The position numbers and the translations under genes are program-made. From UBA2030 sp049969475 (lineage in GTDB: Bacteria > Bacteroidota > Bacteroidia > Bacteroidales > TTA-H9), in NCBI GenBank assembly GCA_049969475.1, contig JBMFOU010000008.1, positions 1 through 64,000 on the forward strand: a stretch of DNA of 64,000 bases. Reading direction: 5' to 3'. Positions 60,331 through 64,000 of the stretch are shown one piece after another; positions within the stretch are counted from its first letter, which is position 1, and every line of letters starts with the position of its first letter. The notes beneath the pieces were generated by a model. That model ran no database searches. It was given only the letters and a program-made list of their open reading frames with translations, and was not told the DNA's origin.

Positions 60331-61206
60331 ATGCAGGATTTACAAAGCGACATGGATAACGAAAACCTGAACCTCGAAATCAAACTATTTTTAGAGGCTT
60401 TGTATCAAAAGTATGGATATGACTTCCGACATTATAGTCCCGCCCACGTAAGGCGACGGCTTTTGCACCGGATGAGATTGGAGGCATTGCCTAACATTTC
60501 GGCGATGATTCATCGGGTATTAAACGATTTGGGTTTTCTACAAACCATACTTTCAGACCTGTCTATCAATGTAACAGAAATGTTCCGTGATCCGGATTTT
60601 TACAAGGCGATAAGAGAAGAGGTAATACCTATTCTCAAGACCTATCCCTTCTTTAAAATATGGCATGCCGGATGCGCAACAGGTGAGGAAGTTTATAGCA
60701 TGGCCATATTGCTGAAAGAAGAGGGTTTGCTGGATAAAGCACAAATCTATGCAACAGACTTTAATCCCAAAGTTTTAAAAATAGCCAAAGAGGGAATTTA
60801 TCCAATAGATAAAATCAAAGAGTACACCCATAACTATCAAAAGGCAGGTGGCAAAGAATCCTTCTCGAATTATTACAACGCAGATTACAATATGGTAATC
60901 CTTGACAAAACCTTGCGAAGAAATATAGTCTTTGCCGAACATAATCTGGTGACTGATAACGTATTTGCTGAAGTTAACATGATCTTCTGCCGTAATGTAC
61001 TTATTTACTTTACACGGGACCTTCAAGATCGGGTGATACATTTATTTCTTGAAAGCTTGATTCCGGGAGGGATACTTGCTCTGGGAACCAAAGAAAACCT
61101 GATGATTTCAGCCTATTTCAGATATTTCTTGGTAATCAATTCTAACCAGAAAATATACAAAAAAGGCTATAACTACGAAGAAAGTCCTCCTATCGTAAAG
61201 AAATGA
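60331..61206 (+). CDS. CheR-type protein-glutamate methyltransferase
   Basis: A 291-residue CheR. The N-terminal helical domain (about 1-85) includes RRRLLHRMR; the SAM-binding core has IWHAGCATGEEVYS (about 110-123) and MIFCRNVLIYF. CheR normally methylates chemoreceptor Glu residues, but no chemoreceptor, CheA or CheW is in the window. It pairs with cheB after an 18-base gap. In Bacteroidota, CheB/CheR pairs more often feed multi-domain sensor kinases than flagella. An alternative start is ATG 60352. Confidence 0.92.
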   Translation: MQDLQSDMDNENLNLEIKLFLEALYQKYGYDFRHYSPAHVRRRLLHRMRLEALPNISAMIHRVLNDLGFLQTILSDLSINVTEMFRDPDFYKAIREEVIPILKTYPFFKIWHAGCATGEEVYSMAILLKEEGLLDKAQIYATDFNPKVLKIAKEGIYPIDKIKEYTHNYQKAGGKESFSNYYNADYNMVILDKTLRRNIVFAEHNLVTDNVFAEVNMIFCRNVLIYFTRDLQDRVIHLFLESLIPGGILALGTKENLMISAYFRYFLVINSNQKIYKKGYNYEESPPIVKK

Positions 61207-61224
61207 ACTTAAAAAGAGGCAGGA

Positions 61225-61809
61225 ATGGCAGCACGTTTAAAACATCCCTCAATTGAAGCAGTGGTAATAGGAACTTCCGCTGGAGGATTAGAGGCCTTGT
61301 CGAAAATCTTGCCTGCTATTCATCATAATTTTCCGCTTCCCATCATGATTGTCCAACACATTGCTCCCAACAGCGATAACTTTCTTGCCCGACATTTAAA
61401 TACTCTGTCGAAAATAAAAGTGAAAGAAGCCGAAGAAAAGGAAACCATTAAACCGGGCACTGCATACGTTGCGCCGCCAAATTACCATTTGATGATAGAA
61501 GATGACCACACACTTACCTTGACGGTGGACGAGAAGGTTAATTATTCACGGCCATCCATTGATGTTTTATTTGAATCAGCAGCCTACGCATTTAATGGGA
61601 AGGTAATTGCTATTGTGCTTACGGGTGCAAACCATGACGGAGCTGCAGGAGCGGCCTTAATAAAAAAAATGGGGGGCATTATCATCGTACAGGACCCAGC
61701 GAGCGCACAGGTGCCCGTAATGCCGGAGGCTGCCATTAAAGCATCGAACCCCGATTACGTTGTGCCCTTAGAATCTATACCTGACTTGCTGGTAAACCTG
61801 GTAAAATAA
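61225..61809 (+). CDS. CheB methylesterase domain protein (no receiver domain)
   Basis: A 194-residue stand-alone methylesterase. The Ser/His/Asp triad is S18 (GTSAGG), H45 (VQHIAP) and D138 (GANHDGAAG). The N-terminal receiver domain of standard CheB is missing, so activity cannot be gated by phosphorylation in the usual way. It should demethylate or deamidate Glu residues of the proteins that the neighbouring CheR methylates. Its stop overlaps the A tract of the tRNA-Phe terminator. Confidence 0.92.
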   Translation: MAARLKHPSIEAVVIGTSAGGLEALSKILPAIHHNFPLPIMIVQHIAPNSDNFLARHLNTLSKIKVKEAEEKETIKPGTAYVAPPNYHLMIEDDHTLTLTVDEKVNYSRPSIDVLFESAAYAFNGKVIAIVLTGANHDGAAGAALIKKMGGIIIVQDPASAQVPVMPEAAIKASNPDYVVPLESIPDLLVNLVK

Positions 61810-61830
61810 AAAAAGCCACACTCGGTGGCT
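61808..61830 (-). terminator. Terminator of tRNA-Phe
   Basis: AGCCAC (61814-61819) pairs with GTGGCT (61825-61830), followed on the minus strand by a run of seven T residues (61808-61814). It overlaps the last two bases of cheB. Confidence 0.8.
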
Positions 61831-61835
61831 TTGGG

Positions 61836-61908
<73 letters not shown>

Positions 61909-61928
61909 AACGTTGTGCTTTCTGCGTG

Positions 61929-61958
61929 CAAAGATACGAAAATTTTGAGAAATCCAAA
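61929..61958 (-). promoter_or_regulatory. tRNA-Phe promoter
   Basis: Minus-strand TTTG (61955-61958), 18-base spacer, TATCTTTG (61929-61936) followed by CACGC, 20 bases before the mature tRNA. The most complete match to the Bacteroidota consensus in the window. Confidence 0.7.
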
Positions 61959-61998
61959 TCGCGTTAAAGAATACCACCATTTGGGGTAATTTTGCTCT

Positions 61999-62751
61999 AT
62001 GGATGAATTTGTATCGCTCTGCATCGATATAGGCAATACCAACGTGAAGACTGCCGTATTTAGGGGCACTCAAATGGACGAATTACTGATAATGCCCACC
62101 AGAACATTTAACGACGCCAGCAAGCTTTTAAGAAAGGTTAAGGCAAATAAGATTCATGGGGCCATTCTGAGTAATGTTAGCCAACAAAAAACAGAGTTAG
62201 TAAACCAGTTGAAGGCAGCTATTCCATTAGTAATCGAACTTAATTTTCAGACTCCACTACCCATAGAAATCAAATACGAAAGCCCTTCAACCCTAGGTAC
62301 CGACCGAATTGCGGCTGCTTCAGCTGCCTGGCATAAGGCTGGCTGCAGGCCCTCTTTAGCCATTACATGCGGAACATGCATCATTTACGACTATATCGAT
62401 GCAAAAGGAAATTATCTAGGTGGAGCCATTTCTCCAGGTTTACGGCAAAGACTTAAAGTACTTCATGAACAAAGTGCAAGGCTCCCTTGGGTTGAACCTC
62501 AGGATGCACCCGCTTTTCCCGGAAAAAACACGCAACAGTCGATTCTGGCCGGAGTTATGCGGGGAATAATACATGAAATTGATGGATTTGTCGATGAACT
62601 CAAACAATCTCAGCCGAATCTTCACGTTTTTCTTAGCGGCGGCGATGCCCATTATTTTGCTACTCAGCTAAAAAATAGCATCTTTGCAGCCCCAAACCTT
62701 ATTATGGAAGGTCTTAATCAAATTTTACTTTTTAATGCTAAACAATCTTAA
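61999..62751 (+). CDS. coaX: Type III pantothenate kinase
   Basis: A 250-residue ASKHA-fold kinase, the first step of coenzyme A synthesis. The phosphate-1 motif DIGNTN is at 10-15, followed by the TLGTDRIAA block (about 95-103) with the pantothenate site and TCGTCIIYDYI. It lacks the ATP and feedback features of type I and II enzymes, as expected of CoaX. The 3' end overlaps the next gene by 17 bases. Confidence 0.95.
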   Translation: MDEFVSLCIDIGNTNVKTAVFRGTQMDELLIMPTRTFNDASKLLRKVKANKIHGAILSNVSQQKTELVNQLKAAIPLVIELNFQTPLPIEIKYESPSTLGTDRIAAASAAWHKAGCRPSLAITCGTCIIYDYIDAKGNYLGGAISPGLRQRLKVLHEQSARLPWVEPQDAPAFPGKNTQQSILAGVMRGIIHEIDGFVDELKQSQPNLHVFLSGGDAHYFATQLKNSIFAAPNLIMEGLNQILLFNAKQS

Positions 62752-64000
62752 AAAAGTCTCTATAGCCCTCTTCATGACGCTGTCCGCAAATGCGGTGGTA
62801 TCGCAGTCAAGCCTTACTTCACCTTATTCGCATTACGGTTTGGGAGATTTAAACAACATCAGTAATACCCGAAACCGCACCATGGGTATTACTGGAGTAG
62901 CACAACGAGGTTTCTATAATGTGAATCCGCAGAATCCCGCTTCCTATACCTCCTTCGATAGTCTTTCTTTTGTCTTTGAGGCAGGAATGCGAAGCAACTT
63001 CAACACATTAAAGACAGTAAATATTTCGGAAAGCGCTTCCACCGCAGGTTTAGACTTCATGTATTTCGGTTTTCCGGTAGCCCGGGGGGTAAGAATGAGC
63101 TTTGGTTTAATGCCGTTTAGCACTATTGGTTACAAAATTCTCGACGAGCAAACAGACCCAACCGTTGGTAAAGTGGACTATTACTACGAAGGTGACGGGG
63201 GACTCAATCAATATTATGTAGGAACGGGTATCCAGCTTAACAAATACCTTTCAATTGGAGCTAATTTCTATTACCTGGCTGGTACCATCAACCGAAGCCG
63301 TTTGCTACACTTCCCTGATTCTGCTGCTATGCTGAATACTCGGGTGAGAGATATTGTAAATATCGGAGATTTTAGCTTTTCGGCTGGTATTCAGTATCAC
63401 AAAACCTTGAGCAGGGGTAGCAAGTTTACTATGGGGCTTACCGGTGGATATGGTAATACCTTGAAAACCAACAAAGAACAGCTAACAGAGACACTTTTTG
63501 GAGGAATTAACTCAGGCTACGAATTTTTCAGAGATACCATTTCTTATTCGAAAGACATCGCTGGAAGTATTAAATTGCCGTTGTTGTTGTCGGGAGGTTT
63601 GCTGTATGAAAAACCTGACAAACTTACTATTTCTTTGGAAGGAAATTATGGCTTCTGGAACGACTATCGCTTGGATGGTCAAGAAGATTCTTTAAAGAAT
63701 AACTACCGGGTAAATGGAGGTATAGAGTTTATTCCCGACAATCGCTCCATTTCGGGGTATTGGCAGAAAATCAGATATCGGGCAGGGCTTAGTTACTCAC
63801 TTACATACCTGAACCTTAAACAGACCCAGGTAAAAGATTTTTATACCTCGTTTGGGGTGGGCCTTCCCATCAAACGACAGGCAGCCACTTTAAATTTTGG
63901 CGCAGAAATTGGAAGCAGAGGAACTAAGAAGAACAACCTCATACAGGAAAACTATCTCAGATTTTATTTTGGGATATCCATCACTGAGAGGTGGTTCATT
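62735..64000 (+). CDS. Outer-membrane beta-barrel protein, truncated by the window edge
   Basis: An open frame of at least 422 codons with no stop before the window end. It starts at ATG 62735, 17 bases inside coaX. Signal peptide about 1-25 (NLKKVSIALFMTLSANAVVSQ), then mature barrel-like sequence: N-terminal SSLTSPYSHYGLGDLNN and GITGVAQRGFYNVNPQNPASY, with alternating aromatic beta strands throughout. The start region resembles FadL/TodX-like and PorV-like Bacteroidota outer-membrane proteins found next to coaX. The C-terminus is outside the window, so a T9SS tail cannot be ruled in or out. Confidence 0.8.
   Translation, partial: MLNNLKKVSIALFMTLSANAVVSQSSLTSPYSHYGLGDLNNISNTRNRTMGITGVAQRGFYNVNPQNPASYTSFDSLSFVFEAGMRSNFNTLKTVNISESASTAGLDFMYFGFPVARGVRMSFGLMPFSTIGYKILDEQTDPTVGKVDYYYEGDGGLNQYYVGTGIQLNKYLSIGANFYYLAGTINRSRLLHFPDSAAMLNTRVRDIVNIGDFSFSAGIQYHKTLSRGSKFTMGLTGGYGNTLKTNKEQLTETLFGGINSGYEFFRDTISYSKDIAGSIKLPLLLSGGLLYEKPDKLTISLEGNYGFWNDYRLDGQEDSLKNNYRVNGGIEFIPDNRSISGYWQKIRYRAGLSYSLTYLNLKQTQVKDFYTSFGVGLPIKRQAATLNFGAEIGSRGTKKNNLIQENYLRFYFGISITERWFI

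Overview
The window is a stretch of a Bacteroidota chromosome, most likely from a Bacteroidales-like or related environmental lineage. The evidence is direct. Several secreted proteins end in type IX secretion (T9SS) C-terminal sorting domains, one of them a gingipain-like C25 peptidase. Promoters have the Bacteroidota -7 element TAnnTTTG. Several gene neighbourhoods are ones I recall from this phylum: dut-TPR-DUF4292-EnvC, DUF4175-unknown-ybeY-mnmG, ileS-dksA-lspA, atpD-atpC, and a CarboxypepD_reg-like TonB receptor. I see no phage, insertion sequence, CRISPR array or rRNA. The sequence reads as a conserved core chromosome with a few lineage-specific inserts.

Layout. 1-5.4 kb: tail of a tRNA-Gln, then two large secreted T9SS cargo proteins on the minus strand. 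5.8-7.7 kb: queA and ispD on plus, facing leuS (7.8-10.6 kb, minus) and a LysE-type exporter. 11.3-14.2 kb: a secreted phosphoesterase converges with a four-gene ECF sigma / anti-sigma / Spy-like / EF-hand-loop operon. 14.4-17.5 kb: tRNA-Ala, then a tightly overlapping plus-strand run rsmI-FRG-Nudix-T9SS protein, converging on lysS. 19.3-24.5 kb: a 57-codon membrane mini-protein, a U32 protein, a YESQAD-repeat protein, mtnA overlapping a REC-histidine kinase, and an aldo/keto reductase. 24.5-29.4 kb: TonB-dependent receptor, an OmpR/histidine-kinase pair and a small CCD-repeat secreted protein. 29.5-36.3 kb: OsmC/thioesterase pair, then the minus operons TPR-YyaL-dtd and nif3-zinc ribbon. 36.4-41.7 kb: lpxK, and the dut-led envelope operon. 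41.7-52.1 kb: a long minus operon DUF4175, unknown, ybeY, mnmG, methyltransferase, giant histidine kinase. 52.2-64 kb: a plus-strand block with a fused ornithine/glycine-lipid-type acyltransferase, ileS, dksA-like, lspA, atpDC, cheR-cheB, tRNA-Phe on minus, coaX and a truncated outer-membrane beta-barrel gene.

The most notable DNA signal is a pair of perfect 16-bp parS palindromes, 39 bp apart, between mnmG and ybeY, the second written into the ybeY coding sequence. This suggests that the window lies in the origin-proximal ParB loading region. The divergence of transcription at about 52.1 kb (mostly minus to the left from 30 kb, mostly plus to the right) fits such a location but does not prove it. 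Other points of interest are an isoleucyl-tRNA synthetase with the swapped GxHH signature linked to mupirocin hyper-resistance, a 12-helix multi-sensor histidine kinase, a shared extended promoter consensus TAnnTTTGCRC in front of housekeeping genes, and a long inverted repeat between the OmpR regulator and the TonB receptor.

Functionally the window is dominated by translation (leuS, lysS, ileS, queA, rsmI, mnmG, ybeY, dtd, three tRNAs), envelope biogenesis (lpxK, envC, lspA, acyltransferase, OM proteins) and several signalling systems with no visible targets nearby. All calls rest on reading the sequence; no database search was run.
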